A stretch of 64,000 nucleotides of DNA from Rhynchospora pubera (taxonomy: Eukaryota; Streptophyta; Magnoliopsida; Poales; Cyperaceae), in assembly GCA_028095005.1 (NCBI GenBank), contig CM051462.1, positions 88,733,846-88,797,845 on the forward strand. The letters are read 5' to 3'. This document shows positions 11,378 through 22,679 of the stretch, in pieces. The notes below the pieces were generated by a model. It searched no databases and was not told the origin of the DNA. It was given only the letters and a program-made list of their open reading frames with translations. The position numbers and the translations under genes were made by a program. Positions within the stretch are counted from its first letter, which is position 1; the number at the start of each line of letters is the position of its first letter.

Positions 11378-14300
11378 CTACCTTGGACCTGACAACTCCA
11401 TTTCCTCTACCAAGTCAACTGAGAGTGCATCATCACTACTGCTGCCTCCACCGCACTCGTCCTGGGCACAGAAATACCCTTTGGGCTCGATAGTGTGATA
11501 TGTCATTGGATTCTCATGGGGTAAAGGCTGAGGTGTCGACAGCCTATTGGTCGCCTCCCATTTGTCCACCAGCCCATCACCTTCTAGCATGCGCACAACA
11601 TCAGACATTTTGGGCCGGTGAGACGGGAGGTACTGGGTGCATAGGAGTGCCACCTGAACCATTTCGGAGACTTCTATTATGTCATAGCTGGGACCTATAT
11701 CGGGGTCTACTAGGAGATCAAGCCTTTTCTCTTGATGTGCTTTTCTCACCTAAATGCAAAAATAAAAAAATAAATACATTATAATTTATCACAAGGAGAT
11801 AAAAATATTTAATTAGATGAGGGTACTTGATTCAACTCGAGTGATATGTAATGTTTGGTGTGAAACTGCATCTTCATGTACCTCTCATACACATGCAAAA
11901 ACTTAGATTTTTGGCCAGGAGGCATTTGGATAAATTTTTTGGTCTGAATAAGAAATACTTTATTCTCCACTCACGTTGAGGAAGTGAATTTTAATAGAAT
12001 CAGAAATTTAGAATCACTTAAAGAAAGGTAGAAGGACATCTGAGTTGACCACAGAATATATGACAGATTAGAGGTAAAATATGTGGAGGATTCTCACAAA
12101 AAAAAACAAAAACAAAAGATGGAGACAAATGCCTTCTTCAACTCCATATACAGAGCATTGATGTAATTCTTATCCAACAATGTACTGTAAGGACCCACAT
12201 TTAAAAAAGAATTTTGGAATTATCAAGAACACAAGAGTTTTACCAGGGAAAATGAAAACATAAAACTTGTAAATTTAGCAGGTTCATGAACAAGACTAGT
12301 TCGGTACATGCGTATAGAGGTACCTTTTGTGATTGCCACTGGTACAGTATTGAAACCAACTATTTTATAACACTTGAATCAAACCATAGTAAAGACCGAA
12401 GAGCTTTTTACAGAAAAATTAATAATTAAGTCAATTACCCAATCAAGCATGAAGCCCTTGTGATGCACATTGCCGCTCTGACCAGCATCAGCCTCCCCCT
12501 TCACTACCTGGATTGCCCGCTGCCCAGTGACCAGCTCAAGCAGGAGGATCCCAAAACCGAACACGTCAGTCTTGTCAGATGACTGACCGGTAGAAAGATA
12601 CTCGGGTGCGATGTGGCCAACAGTGCCTCTGACAGCGGTTGTCACATGCGAGTCACCATGGTCAAGAAGCTTGGCCAGCCCAAAGTCACCCACCACTGCC
12701 TCGCATTGTGCATCCAGGAGTATGTTTGCCGCCTTAACATCCCGGTGGATTATCTTGGGGTCACACTGCTCGTGCAGGTATTGCAACCCCCGTGCCGTCC
12801 CCACTGCTATCCTCTTTCTTGCATTCCAGTCCAGCGGCGGTTTACCTGTTTTGGTTTTCAATTGCTCTGCTAGTTAATAATTGCTTATTTGTGTTACTCC
12901 AGAACAGATTAGATTTTTATAAGTTCACTGGTTGTTGATCAGATGTTGGTTTAAATTTGAGAACAGTTTTCTCCAATAAAAAAAAAGAAAGAAAAAGAAA
13001 AGGAAACAATAAAACATAAAGGAAAAGAAGTTTAATACAAAGGAGATATAGGCAATCTATATATAAATATTTCCTTGGGTCTTCAAGGAATGTATTTCCA
13101 AAACCAAAAATAAAATGGCGAGTCCAGTTCAGTTTGGATTAGAATAACAAGGTACACTCCACACTGGAACGTCACAACCTAACTGATCAGTGTTCACAGG
13201 TTAGAGTGGGTACAGAAAATCAGGCAACAGACAAAATAATAACTGGAACTTTTTGAACAGGAAAAAGAAGCTCAGGAGCGGGCCCCACCAGGATGGTCAA
13301 ATCATAGTCAGAGATCACTACCAACCCCTAGGAGTATAGGATGAGCATGAGATGGCTGCATAATAATCATATTACCAGTACTGCACTGACTTAAAAACCC
13401 ACTTTTCTCTCTCTAATTAATTACGTTGGAGTTGCACTACGTAATCAGACCAAAACAGCGCAAAAACAGACGTGGTGGTGGGCCCCAATCAACAGACAAG
13501 TACAGTCCACGCGCTGCATTCATGCCAGGTTGTGGTGGCCCACTAAGACCCAATGGCCTGGATGAATACATGAGCTGAGACAACAATTATATGCGAGGCC
13601 CTTTTGGTTTTGCCATATTAGGCCTTACATTTGTTATATTCAAACTCTTTCTACAGCCAGTTTGTGTATAATTTCTTTGTATTTTATCTATTTATTTATT
13701 TTTTGGATAAGTTTGGTGTTGCATCTAGACTATGTTACATAACTCCTTTTCGATATGAAACAAAAATGTGGTAATAAAATTAACTTGATTGCTAAAAATA
13801 TGCAACATTGAATTTAAATCAACTTGAAAGGCATTCAAATTTTTTTTTGTGAGTTCTTTTTTTTTTTTTTGGCATGCTCTAAGAACCTATTTTAACAATG
13901 AATAAAAATTCAAAAATGAATATTTCTCAACATGTTTACACTTACATTTATAACTTGTGATCAGTAAACATCAATTTCAAATGTTTACAAAATTGATCCC
14001 TCCTAGATTAGCTAAACTAAGAAGATTGATCGTGAAACGACCATGCAACAATACAAAAGTTTTGGCATGAATTCCATATTCCAGTTTATCGTAATAAATA
14101 AAGAGCCAGAATTCTTAATCCCTAGAAAAACCACAAAAGATTTAAAAATGCAAATAAATATATATGTTAATATAGACATACCACGCAAGCGCGAGGCGAC
14201 ACTGCCATTCGGCATGTATGGGTATACAAGCAGCCGCTCCCCACCAGATGCACAAAACCCAACAAGCCTGAGCAGGTTCCGGTGCACAGCGAGGCTAATC

Positions 14301-16567
14301 ATCTCCACCTCTGTCTTGAATTGTGCCTCCCCTGAAGCACCAGCATCCTTGAGCCGTTTCACCGCCACCACTGAGCCGTCAGACAGTCGTGCCTTGTACA
14401 CATTCCCGAAGCCTCCTTTGCCGAGGATGTTTTTCGGGTTGAAGTTGTCAGTGGCATTTTGCAGCTCCCTCAGGCTGAAGTGGCGTAGGTTGCCAAGACG
14501 AATTGCTGTGTCGGTTGCTACCTCTTCATCTTCCCTTTCTGCAAAATAAAATGTCAAACCTTTTATATATACCTTTAGGAAATCAATTTAGTTGACAGTA
14601 TTAAAACATTCAGAATTGTTTGTTTTAATTTACATGAGGATGATGCTATTGTATGAAGAATAAATAAAGTCATGTTTCACCATAATTCTTGTATTCCTTT
14701 AGAATTGGTCAGAAGATGACATTTTATTGTCAATTCTAATTTTAAATATCAAAATATGATTGGAACATGTGACAGAAAAATCATGTAGACTTTTATTGGA
14801 TTCCTTTTGTTAGAAAACATTATATAATACCTGAAATGACCTATAACAAAATGTAAAAATTGGATAATTCCTCTCAGAATCTATTTACTTTTACTTTAAA
14901 CTATAGCTATTGAAAATTGTATTGCCAAAAAAAAAAAAAGGAAGGAATGAAACTACAATTGACTTACCACTGATGCCCAGGATTGATTGGTGCCTCTGCT
15001 TCTTCCTCCTCCAAAGAAACAGTGCCAGGGAAAACAGCAATAATGAGCACGAACCGAGACTAGTCCCCAATGCAACCGCCAATTTCTCGGTTTTCATCCT
15101 CTCTGCAAAGAAAACAAACATCCCAAATTAAATAAGTTCTAAATCGACCTCACTTCTCATTCTTTTTTTGTGTGTGTGTGTGTGTTAAAAAAAATGAAAT
15201 GGAAGTGTACTGACTCTGAGATGAATCCAGGAGAAATGGAAGTGTGATGGGAGTCGGAATTGTGGAGCATTGCTCCTTCTTACTGTTGTTCCCACAAATT
15301 AAAGGATTCCCAACAATGCTGAAGAAGAAATAAAAGATAAGATAATGTCAGGTCATTACTTGTAAAAAATGAGTGCAAGTATAGTAGTTAATAGAAACAG
15401 GAATGAATAAATGTGAATTTGATAAAAAGGAATAGGAATACAAACTTGAAAGTGCTAGCAGGGAACAGAGGCAAAGGACCACTGAGGTTGTTGAAAGACA
15501 AGTCCCTGGGGAACAGTGAAATTAATACTGTTTATTGATTGTCTCAAACATAAACATTCTCATTCTCCTCCTCCAAAATAGAAACAAAACGAGGAGGAAT
15601 AAATAAATAATAATAAAGTAAAGTTATTCTCATCGGAGAATGGGAAATATAATTAATTAATTAATTAAATAATTGGTACAGAAATGAGAGGTGTGGGAGC
15701 TTGGAAAGCGCCGCTGGGAAGGGACCGGACAAGCTGTTGTTGTTTAGCCTCCTGTTGAAGTCAGAAAGCAACAAAAAACGAGAATAAGATTAGAAGGGAA
15801 TAAGATAGAATAAGAAAAGAAAGGGATTTGGGATTTGGTACATGTAGCGAAGGGAAGAGAGGCGGCCGAGAGATGGAGGGACTGGGCCAGAGAAGTGGTT
15901 ACTGGAGAGGTCCAGTGTTTGTAGTCTTGGCAGAGATCCCAGCTCCGGTGGTAGCTCTCCAGTCAGGTTGTTGTTTTGTAACAACCTGAAAGTTTCGGCA
16001 AATTCTTTCATATATATTTAAATATTATTGAACGGGTTTATATATTATATATTAATAAGAAGATACGTAATGTAATTACTAATTACACTTGTTGAAGATT
16101 GGTGAGATTAGTGATTCGACTGGAGAGAGTGCCGGATAAGCTCTGGCTCGGCGCACCTCTGAAATTAGAAGGAAAAGAAAGTAAATAAGAAGAAAAGAAA
16201 TGAAAGGAAAATAGAGAAAATGTAATGCGCGCCATGGTTAGAAAGTTACAATCCAATGACGAGATTTTGGGAAGAGCAAGTAATCATAGCCCAACTGCAG
16301 GGATCAACGGAGTCTTCATCCCAGTTGTTCAACACTCCATGAGGGTCGCTTAGTTCTCTCTTTATGGCGATCAACGCCACCACTAAAGTAAACCATCGGT
16401 TATTCAGAAAGCAAAGCAATTAAGCAAAGCAAAGCAAAAGGAGAGCTAGCTAGATATATACCTTCAGCATTGAGCGGCTCGAAGGAGGAAGCGCGAGGAA
16501 GGAAGGAGCTGGAGCAGAGGAGGAGAAACCCTAGCAAACAGAGTGAAACTGAAACCTCTCGATCCAT
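11378..16567 (-). CDS. LRR-II receptor-like kinase (NIK/SARK-like)
   Basis: A plasma-membrane receptor kinase of 660 residues. Minus-strand exons are 16462-16567, 16250-16382, 16087-16158, 15842-15985, 15680-15751, 15446-15505, 15215-15318, 14968-15102, 14182-14538, 12439-12866 and 11378-11749, all with GT-AG borders and matching phases. Order: signal peptide (1-27), LRR N-cap with DPCSW, about five LRRs in exons of 72 or 144 bp, a membrane helix (about 238-260) followed by RRKKQR, then the kinase. Visible kinase motifs are GKGGFG (315-320), Lys336, HRD (435-437), DFG (455-457) and the activation-loop TTAVRGT, whose threonines correspond to those described for Arabidopsis NIK1. The C-terminus ELSGPR is the NIK-type ending. 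Known members act in antiviral translation control (NIK1) or senescence (SARK); which applies here is unknown. A slightly long loop (residues about 512-525) precedes the MLDWV motif. The orthologue is unresolved between the NIK and SARK-like clades. Confidence 0.93.
12867..14181 (-). other. Long intron 9 of the receptor kinase gene
   Basis: A 1,315-bp intron splits the kinase domain after VASRLR. It contains A/T runs and ordinary unique sequence. No nested gene or clear transposon was seen. Small open frames on the opposite strand of the flanking exons are shadows of the kinase frame. Confidence 0.6.
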
Positions 16568-16960
16568 TGCGAATGGAAGGGTTTAGACTTTAGAGAGAGA
16601 AGAGAGAGAGAGAGAGTTTGTTATAGTTATAGAGAGGAGGAGGAGGAGTGATGGAGGGTTGGGATGAGGCGAGAGGGATGGGGTCCATGATGTGGCACCG
16701 CAATATCAATATGGCATGAACATAAAAAGAGAACAAGGCATGTATCACTATCTGTGCCAGTATCATCATGGATGATGGATGATGGATGATGGATGATGGA
16801 TCAAGAAGAGAGAATTCGAAATCATAGAGAGAAAGGAGAGAGAGAGAGAGAGAGGCTGATTCGCGTGTCAGGCCTCGAACAGAGCTCAGAATTTTGAGAC
16901 GAGAGAGAGGCATGTCACTGAGTTTTTATCTAAACTTGGTTTATGAAGAAAGTGTGGCGT
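16568..16960 (-). promoter_or_regulatory. Receptor kinase 5' leader and proximal promoter, CT-rich
   Basis: Upstream of the ATG at 16565-16567 the minus strand is rich in CT repeats (AG runs at about 16592-16616 and 16835-16853 on plus). This is a common feature of plant core promoters and leaders. A 7-bp tandem repeat (GATGGAT type, about 16768-16801) lies within it. No clear TATA box was identified, so the transcription start is not placed. Confidence 0.5.
16768..16801. repeat. GATGGAT microsatellite (7-bp unit)
   Basis: Four to five perfect copies of a 7-bp unit (GGATGAT) in the receptor kinase upstream region. Likely length-polymorphic. Confidence 0.85.
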
Positions 16961-19232
16961 GTTTGCTGTGTGGGACCTACTTGTCGGTGTTTGTATGTTT
17001 ATTTCAATAATTACTCCAGTTTCAGATGTCAATTTACGGAGTGTTGAACGGAGTCCTGGATTGTACTCACCGTTGCAGCGTGCCCCAGCACCGACCTTTC
17101 GCTCTCCAGTTTTTGAATACTGGAGAAATGCTTTTCACTTTTGCTCCTCTTATTTTGTCTGCTATTTTGAGACACTTTATTAGTTTATTATAAGTTTTTG
17201 CACCTTGCAATTATTAAACAAAAAAACAACGAGATAATTCCTGTTTAAAAAATCTGTTTTGTTGTTGAGTCAAACTAATATATTTCTTTTTTGGCAATGT
17301 TCATTATTCTTTTGTGATTTCTTGCAATGTTTATAAATGAACTCACACCAAGCTAGCTATCTCTTAACTAAAAATGCCAATCATACTTTTCATATTATTA
17401 CGTCGTCTAGTTCACATTTTTGAACTAAACTTGTGAATCCGGAGATGGTCTAAATAAAGAGGAGATAAAAAGGAGGGAGGGACGTTTGAGAAAAAGAAAG
17501 GGAGTGGCAGGAAAAAGAGAGGTGGCTTCTTTGCTTTATTTTCTTTGGGGTTTGCTTTGCTTTGCTTTGAGACTTTGATTTACCTTTTTCACTGTCTCTT
17601 TTTGTAAAGTTGGGCTGGATAGGAAGGATAAGTGGGTTGGATGGATCCTGCGCTTCCTGCAATGCTGGGCTTCATTGGGGAACAAATTGCTTTAGAAAGT
17701 TTTAATTATGCCATCACACTTCAATACTTCAATCCTATTTTATGTACTTCTCTTATCACAATATTTTACTCATTTATTTTATCTATAATTGTATTACGTT
17801 CAGCTTATGTACGAAATGTAGGTTTTTGTGCAGGAACATGAATCAACCTCGTCTTTTGCGCTGTGTCAGAGTTGTGTTATGTCTTGAATTGTATCGGATC
17901 CATCATGAAAAGATGGTGGTGTATGTGCATGTGAAGAGAACTTGTTAAATACTACATTACTAATTTCGATTATTTATAATAGTAGCCGTTTGTAATCATA
18001 TCTTTTTAAGTATAATACTACTTTACTACTATACATTACATGGGATTATCGTTTAATTTGCATCTATTGAGAACCCAAAGTCTGCAATTTTGCCAATAAG
18101 TTTTTCTTTTTTAAAAAAATAACTAAATCATCAATTTCCCTCAATTATCATTTTTTCTATACCAAGGTTACAAAATAATAAATGCCTTTTGCGATGGTTA
18201 GAATATCTTGAAATGAATATCTATTGATAAAATATGAGCAAAATCCAAACCAAACTTATATAATTCGTTTTGAAGAAAAACAAAAGTTGTCCAAAATCTA
18301 TCTTATTTCAAACGTCATCGAACCATACACCAAATTAACTAGACCGCACTAGATGTCTTGAACCAACCTGTACTCGACTCTTTTCTTCCTAGACCTAAAA
18401 CATAATCTGGTTTACTCGATAAAAGAGCCAAATTAATTTGTTTAGATTTTGATTGGAGGAAAAAAAAAGTTAACTGATATATAAAAAAACAATTTTATTA
18501 TAGCCAAAACCTGAAACAATTTGAATGTTGGACATACATGAGCCCGCCTAATCCATAACATACATGACTAAAGGTCTAAAATTTGTGACAATCCCAACTT
18601 GAATGATATCTGAATCCTGATCTAATTTGTTCAATTGGTATTTCTGCATGATGCATAATCATATATAGGAACTGTTTATAAAAAAATTTCTGTACTTGTT
18701 GGCATTACTTGCAAAACAAATATGGAGAATCCTTTAGGAACTGTTTAAGAGGGGACTTCTTTTTTATATATAACTAATTTTAGCAGAATCCTATTCCTCT
18801 AGCCTAGAGAACCAAAAGCAAAACAGAGTAAACATACACGGTATAAAACTATAAATAAATAAATAATAATAAAAATAAAGGATGAAAGAGGAAATATCTT
18901 ATGTCATGCCGCATTAAATAGGAGTTGATCAAGGCAAAGAAAGTTGCCTAGTCTGAAAACTGAAACAACATAGGAGAGAAAAAGAGGCAAATCAAGGGAT
19001 TAAAGGCTGGGTCTCTCTGTCGTGCATCTTTAGTTCTTTACTTGTATGGATGCAAAAGTTGCTTCAAAGGGCTTTTGCTCTGGTGCAAATCATGTGACAA
19101 TCACCTTGAGATGTTGTGATAGAGAAATGGACCTTCTGACAAGTTGCATGAAATGGAATTTATACCTAGTTCTCTCAAAAAATTGTTCCAAACAATACTT
19201 CCAGTCTTCCACCTGCTTTTTTTTTATATATA
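16961..19232. other. Intergenic DNA, no gene seen
   Basis: Upstream flank of the receptor kinase gene. Several 60-75 codon frames on both strands have no recognisable domain. I see only simple A/T tracts and a short TTTGC repeat near 17540-17570. Confidence 0.5.
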
Positions 19233-19414
19233 GGCTCCGTTTGGATGCGTTGAGAATAAGATAGGAAGAAGGAAGAAGGGAAGAAATTTATTGGGAAGGG
19301 GTAAATTTATTGGGAAGTGTATAACTTTTGTGAAGAGTTTGGATGGTTAGAAATAAATTTATTGATAAAAAGTGGTTATTCCTTATTCCGGAAAGAAGCC
19401 ATCCAAACGGAGCC
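19233..19414. mobile_element. MITE, GGCTCCGTTTGGAT family, copy 4
   Basis: A 182-bp element with near-perfect inverted ends GGCTCCGTTTGGATG and CATCCAAACGGAGCC, flanked by ATA at 19230-19232 and 19415-19417. The interior carries AAATTTATTGGGAAG twice and the family core. This is the cleanest member of the family in the window. Confidence 0.8.
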
Positions 19415-20139
19415 ATAGAAAAGAAATAATAAAAAAAATTATGTTCGCCGAGCAATGCGATTTGTTTGCATCCAAAAAAGCCTAAACTTAAATGAGCATT
19501 GCAAGTTGGTAGGCACTGCCAAGTGCCAAGTCTTTCTTTTTTAAAAAAAAAAAAAGTTTGTAAGTTTTTATCAAATCACCTTTAACCAACAAAATTTAAT
19601 AGATCTGATGTACGTAGTTCATAGAAAAAGGTTTACGCTTTAATTTTATGGTTTGTTAAGTTCATATGATAAAATGTATTAAGTGGAAGAAAAGTTTTGA
19701 AAAGTGAAAACATCAAGCTAATTTATTTATTAACTTCTTGATTTTACACCAACGGAATTTGATGAATAAAATTTTGAATGTAAATTTGGTTGTGAAGTAG
19801 ATCAAGATCAGCTGTTTTAATTTATAATTTAAAATAGATACAATATGAGTGGAGATTAAAACAATTGTGTAGAAAACGAACTTTTATTAAATCTTAAAGA
19901 AAGTGGCCTTTAGAACCTATAATAAAATGATTGACCTTTTGAAAAATTATCTCTAAGTTTTCTAAATCTATCCCGTGGGTATGAGAAAGTGACATTTAAA
20001 AACTTTAGAACTCTTTTTTATCTAAATCCACCTTTACATTGTGAGCTTAAACTAATAAAAACGGGGTTGATAAGTACAATCAACCAGCCACGCAATCAAG
20101 CAATCATATACTAAAAACGGGAAAAAATCGCTGACCAGA
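19415..20139. other. Intergenic DNA, no gene seen
   Basis: AT-rich; no coding or RNA gene. At 20029-20043 is the word CACCTTTACATTGTG, repeated exactly at 21754-21768 on the far side of the composite repeat block. Confidence 0.5.
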
Positions 20140-20405
20140 AAAGGAAAACGCGTTCCTCTCTAACCGCGCGCCCCTTACGCGACTTCACTCTCACCTCGCG
20201 TCACTCTCACCCTATCTCACCCCCTCGCCGTCGCCCTCAACCATCGCACCATTCCCGTCGCCGTCGCTCTCAGCCGTCGCCCCTTCTCGTCGCCGTCGCG
20301 CAACCCTGTCGTTGCCGTCGCGCAGCCCAACCCTCCCATCGCCGTCGCCCAGCCCTCCCGTCGTTGTTCGCGCAGCCCTCCCGTCGTCGTCAACAGCCGT
20401 GCCGT
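20140..20405. repeat. GC-rich GTCGCC/CGTCGC minisatellite
   Basis: An island of high GC in AT-rich DNA, built from degenerate repeats of CCGTCGCC, CGCAGCCC and CACTCTCACC. It forms the left arm of a composite block reaching about 21420. An antisense frame (20217-20417) is only the translation of the repeat. Confidence 0.65.
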
Positions 20406-20419
20406 TATCAGAATCATAA

Positions 20420-21045
20420 ATTAAATATTATTTACTCTCTCACTTATATTAAATACTTCCTTACTACTAATTATTTACTCTCTTATAATTTTTAGTTACT
20501 CCCAAGCAACAGTAAAATCAGTTCTGAATGTTATTTACTCCCTTATAGATATTAGATACTCCTTTTATACTAGTTATTTACTCCCTTATAGCTATTTAGT
20601 TACTCCTAAACAACAACAGAATCATATAAGAATATTATTTACTCCCTTACTTGTATTAAATACTCCTTTAATACTACTTATTTACTCCCTTATAGTTATT
20701 TAGTTACTCCCAAACTACAATAGAATCAGTTCTGAATATCATTTACTCCCTCATACATATTAGATACTCCTTGTATATTAGTTATTTACTTCCTTATAGC
20801 TATTTAGTTACTCCCAAACAACAGTAGAATTAGATATGTATATTATTTACTGCATTGTATATATTAGTTACTCTCTTATACTGATCAATTTCCTCCCTTG
20901 CAGTAATTTAGTTACTCCCAAAAAACAGTAGAATCAGATATGAATGTATTTACTTCCTTATACATATTAGATACTCCCTTACATAGATTAATATCATTCC
21001 TTATAGTAATTTAGTTACTCCCGAATTGTAACAGAACTAGATCTA
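20420..21045. repeat. 104-bp tandem repeat, about 6 copies
   Basis: The word TAGTTACT recurs at 20494, 20597, 20701, 20806, 20909 and 21012, a period of 103-105 bp. Each unit contains several internal TTTACTCCCTTATA-like subrepeats, an ATTAGATACTCC box, and a CAACAGTAGAATCAG box. It is non-coding. Confidence 0.85.
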
Positions 21046-21109
21046 AACCTCTTTATTCTTCTTATCCTTCTTTCTTCCTCAACCAAATATGATCGGTATA
21101 TGAGATGGA

Positions 21110-21420
21110 GCAGTGAGGGGAGGCGGAGGTGGAGGTGAGACGGAGGAGACGAGAGGCGGAGGAGAGGAGGAGGCGGAGGAGAGGCGGAGGTGAGGCGGAG
21201 GCGGATGCGAGGCGGAGGAGAGGAGAGGCGGAGGTGAGACGGATGCGGAGGAGAGGAGAGGCGGAGGTGAGGCGGAGGCGGAGGCGAGACCGACGTGAGG
21301 AGAGGGGAGCGAAGGAGGTGGTGGAGATTTGATTCGGAAGTGAATATGAGGTGGTGTGGGTTTGATTCGCAGGATGAGGGTGAGGGTGAAGGTGAGAGTG
21401 AGGGTGAGAGAAATAGCGTT
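21110..21420. repeat. Purine-rich GGCGGAGG / GGTGAG minisatellite
   Basis: Degenerate tandem repeats of GGCGGAGGTGAG, GGAGAGGAGAGG and GAGGGTGAG on the plus strand, giving a strong purine/pyrimidine strand bias. The Arg/Glu/Gly-rich frame at 21129-21332 is a by-product. Its complement resembles the CACTCTCACC words of the left arm, so the two arms may be inverted. Confidence 0.7.
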
Positions 21421-22679
21421 CTGATTGCAGAATGTGTTAATTACTCTAAGTAATTCCTAATAAAAAAAGAGTTTATTGAGATTAGGTGTCAAAATAGTTG
21501 GACAGATTTCAAATGACAAATTCTTTTGATGCTAACGTTTCGTCTACTTAGAATTCCGGCCCACTACCAAATATTTACATATCAGGCCTTAAAATAATCA
21601 AACCTAAAAGATATTAAAATTCAAGTAAAACGGTCATCATGCACAAAATGACATATCGGTCCTTAAAAATTAGTTAAAATTTATTTTATTTGAATATTTA
21701 CGAGAAACTTCGTAGAAAACTTAAATAGTACAGAAATGTTGTATCTGAAAAATCACCTTTACATTGTGTCTTCCTTGGCCAACTCGGCAATTTCACTGAC
21801 CAAATTGCTTTGTTTCAGAGCAATATCTCATCTACTGTGCCCTGTGGGTGAATAAGAAGAACCATGCTCTGACTCTATATAGTCCCTTTAGACAATTTTT
21901 TCATGGACAGATTTCCTTTCATCCATCCAAAGATTACCTTCACATTTATTTAAACAACAATTAATTGCTGACGAAATACATAACTAATGGAATAACTACA
22001 AAACCTAAGGCTTAATTACACCATAACTATGTGATCTGGCAACAGAACAACTACAACATTTATTTATTTTTCAACAACCACCAAATGATGTTCCATTTTA
22101 ACAAAGTTGAAAAAAATATATCGGTAGAAAGTGGATTGCAGAAGCTAACACCGAGTATTGTAAATCTCAAAGATTATTTTGTAAGGCCCTTGATATCAGT
22201 AAAATTGACTGTTATTGTGAAGAGAACCCTATTTTTATAGCAAGACTTGATAGATCTGAGCCATTTGAAATGAAATCACGAATGCGACATTTGTCGTAGA
22301 ATGTAAAAACTGTTCTGTTTTTATGAGATTGGCGACGACTAGGGCTGTCAATGATAGTCATTTATCCATTTATTATATTCGTACCTTATGTGGATATGGG
22401 TACATAAGATTTTATTTTTGTTAGACTAACGGATATGAATAAAAAAAAATTTAGTTAACTTATCGGATACGGATACATATAAGGGCTATTTTGTACCCTT
22501 TATCTAAAGGAAAAAAATTTACAAACATACATCAGATCATAATACTAAATAAATATGTGTGGGTGTCGAATTAATTTTTTTATTTGTTTTCACGCAACAT
22601 GGCATCCACGCTGTTGATTTGTCTTCATTCGAACCTCTCTTTCTTTCTTCACCATCTCTCCTCACTCTCACACTTGATG
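21421..22679. other. Intergenic DNA with a truncated hAT-like end
   Basis: No gene seen. At 22340 is TAGGGCTGTCAATG, the left terminus of the hAT-like family seen complete at 40929 and 62485. No matching right end with a duplicated target was found, so this copy appears truncated before the satellite begins at about 22680. Confidence 0.5.

Noticed and set aside
14043..14549. 168-codon plus-strand frame opposite kinase exon 9
   Set aside because: It is an antisense shadow of the well-conserved kinase exon; the real frame has the GKGGFG and VAVK motifs.
16590..16913. 107-codon minus-strand frame upstream of the receptor kinase as a uORF or separate gene
   Set aside because: It is low complexity (Ser/Leu from CT repeats, Pro and Ile tracts) and lies in the promoter/leader region. 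The transcription start is unknown, so there is no support for translation.
20217..21332. Arg/Glu/Gly-rich frames in the composite repeat block
   Set aside because: They are translations of tandem GC-rich repeats; no domain, start context or splice support.
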